A stretch of 22,257 bases of DNA. Source: a virus. Location: positions 1-22,257 of the IMG/VR virus record IMGVR_UViG_3300042463_001804. One strand, given 5' to 3'. Positions within the stretch are counted from its first letter, which is position 1. Each line of letters starts with the position of its first letter. A program made the translations under genes and the position numbers. The notes under the pieces were generated by a model that had not been told where the DNA came from, searched no databases, and was given only the letters and a program-made list of their open reading frames with translations. Shown here in pieces: positions 20,924-22,257 of the stretch.

Positions 20924-22257
20924 ACCGCGCACCAGGATCCACATTGCAGATACCGCGGCGCCTGCGCTGTGCCATCTACACGCGTAAGTCGAGCGAAGAA
21001 GGGCTCGACATGGAATTCAACTCCCTCGATGCGCAGCGCGAAGCCTGCGAGGCCTATATCGCGAGCCAACGCTCAGAAGGCTGGGCCGCCATTCGCGAGC
21101 CCTATGATGATGGCGGTGTTTCTGGCGGTACGCTGGAACGCCCCGCGTTGCAGCGCCTGCTGGCCGATGTCGAAGCCGGGCTGATTGATGTGATCGTGGT
21201 CTATAAGATTGACCGGCTGTCACGCTCGCTGATGGATTTCGCCAGGCTGGTCGAGATTTTCGATCGCAACCAGGTCACCTTCGTTTCCGTCACGCAATCC
21301 TTCAATACCACCACCAGCATGGGGCGGCTCACGCTCAACATCCTGCTGTCCTTCGCGCAATTTGAGCGTGAGGTGATTGGCGAGCGCATTCGCGACAAAT
21401 TCGCGGCCTCTCGCAAGCGGGGCATGTGGATGGGCGGCTATGTGCCGCTGGGCTATGACGTGCGCGACCGCAAGCTTCTGGTGAATGAGGCCGAAGCCGC
21501 GACGGTGCGGATGATTTTCAAGCGCTTCGTGGCCATCGGGTCCGCCACCAAACTCGCCAAGGCGCTGGTGTCGGAAAGCGTACGCACCAAGTCCGGCAGG
21601 CCGGTCGACAAGGGCTATATCTATCGGCTGCTGAATAGCCGGGTCTATCTGGGCGAGGCCACGCATAAGGACGCTTCCTACCCCGGCGAGCATGCGCCGA
21701 TCATTGACCGCAGCCTGTGGGACAAGGTGCACAGCATTCTCCAAACTAGCCCGCGGCTGCGTGCCGCCAATGCCAGGGCGCGCACGCCGGCCTTGCTGAA
21801 GGGGCTGATCTTTACGGAGACCGGCTGCGCCATGACGCCTGCTTTCACCAAGAAGGGCACTCGGCTGTATCGCTACTATGTTTCGATGGATGTGATCCGC
21901 AACCGGGCGCTGGACGAAAACCCTGGCCCTCTGCGGCTGCCGGCACCCATGGTGGAGGACGCGGTGATTGGCGAAATCCACCGCATGATCCGCGCCCCCG
22001 AAATCACCGCCCGCACCATTGCCGCGCTGCGCCACGAAGGCGCGGCAGTGGAGGAGGCCGCCGTGGTCGCAGCCCTTGCCGGGTTTGAGCGGCTTTGGGG
22101 CGCGCTGTACCCGGCCGAGCAGGCGCGCATCGTCCAATTGCTGGTCGAGCGCATCACTGTCAGCACCAATGGCATCGCGGTTGATCTGCGCAAGGAAGGG
22201 CTCGGCCTGGTCCTGCGGGACATGCTGCTGCCCGCGAAAGAGGACGCCTTTGCATGA
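20920..22257 (+). CDS. Large serine recombinase (site-specific integrase/resolvase family)
   Basis: 445 residues, ending exactly at the window edge with TGA. The N-terminal resolvase domain (about 15-160) has YTRKSSEEGLDMEFNSLDAQ with catalytic Ser24, then YDDGGVSGGTLERPALQRLL and IDRLSRS with the active-site arginines, and QFEREVIGERIRDKF. A Recombinase domain follows (about 170-270: GYVPLGYDVRDRKLLVNEAE, GYIYRLLNSRVYLGEATHKD). The zinc-ribbon position (about 290-325) is degenerate: LIFTETGCAMTPAFTKKGTR with one Cys, then YRYYVSM in place of the second Cys pair. It ends in a helical C-terminus. It should integrate or excise the element; the attachment site is probably just right of the window. 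It overlaps the DUF2924 stop by ATGA. Confidence 0.93.
   Translation: MNRAPGSTLQIPRRLRCAIYTRKSSEEGLDMEFNSLDAQREACEAYIASQRSEGWAAIREPYDDGGVSGGTLERPALQRLLADVEAGLIDVIVVYKIDRLSRSLMDFARLVEIFDRNQVTFVSVTQSFNTTTSMGRLTLNILLSFAQFEREVIGERIRDKFAASRKRGMWMGGYVPLGYDVRDRKLLVNEAEAATVRMIFKRFVAIGSATKLAKALVSESVRTKSGRPVDKGYIYRLLNSRVYLGEATHKDASYPGEHAPIIDRSLWDKVHSILQTSPRLRAANARARTPALLKGLIFTETGCAMTPAFTKKGTRLYRYYVSMDVIRNRALDENPGPLRLPAPMVEDAVIGEIHRMIRAPEITARTIAALRHEGAAVEEAAVVAALAGFERLWGALYPAEQARIVQLLVERITVSTNGIAVDLRKEGLGLVLRDMLLPAKEDAFA

Noticed and set aside
21220-22137. Minus-strand frame of 305 codons opposite the recombinase
   Set aside because: The plus strand encodes a complete serine recombinase here; the antisense frame has shadow composition.

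Overview
The window looks like the early-to-packaging arm of a temperate phage or prophage in a GC-rich alphaproteobacterium. An Acetobacteraceae (Roseomonas-like) host is a guess, based on GC content, the alphaproteobacterial flavour of the DUF families, and a Bug-family solute-binding protein of a type greatly expanded in such bacteria. Nearly all genes from 17599 down to 1 lie on the minus strand and are tightly packed with ATGA or TTGA overlaps. Only a TctC-like cargo gene and a terminal recombinase cassette lie on the plus strand. The window opens at the stop codon of a terminase small subunit and closes at the stop codon of a large serine recombinase.

Layout, in the direction of minus-strand transcription. 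20193-22257 (+) holds a small ORF, a DUF2924 gene and a serine recombinase, probably the integration module. 17754-19878 (-) is a two-gene cassette of unknown function with visibly lower GC, closed by a strong terminator at 17710-17732; it is the best candidate here for undescribed accessory cargo. 13679-17599 (-) is the early block: an AlpA/MerR-type DNA-binding protein, an Hjc-like nuclease, two very small ORFs, a RecA-like AAA_24/Sak4-type ATPase, a DUF669 protein, a Cas4/RecB-like nuclease with a likely Fe-S cluster, and a sigma-region-4 protein with an N-terminal HTH. 8363-13682 (-) is the replication block: an SF2 helicase split by a LAGLIDADG intein inside its Walker A motif, a DUF6511 zinc-binding protein, and a prim-pol/PriCT/helicase protein. 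A terminator, a 14-bp inverted repeat enclosing nested hairpins, and an AT-rich tract follow it.

6941-8167 (-) holds a nuclease-like gene, a small ORF and a DUF6456-like gene. 5939-6913 (+) is a periplasmic TctC/Bug binding protein, apparently cargo. 5428-5563 contains six dyad operator-like sites with near mirror-symmetric spacing, just upstream of two tandem ParB-methyltransferase genes (2672-5378, -). 1-2549 (-) holds small hypothetical genes, a DUF3489 gene and the terminase small subunit. Three genes here (starts at 821, 2179 and 2549) are each preceded by a copy of the same roughly 95-bp leader repeat.

Together the genes support phage DNA replication, recombination, modification and packaging. 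The operator array, the leader repeats and the phage sigma-like protein suggest a dedicated control system. No structural genes, lysis genes, CI-like repressor, tRNA or CRISPR array are visible.
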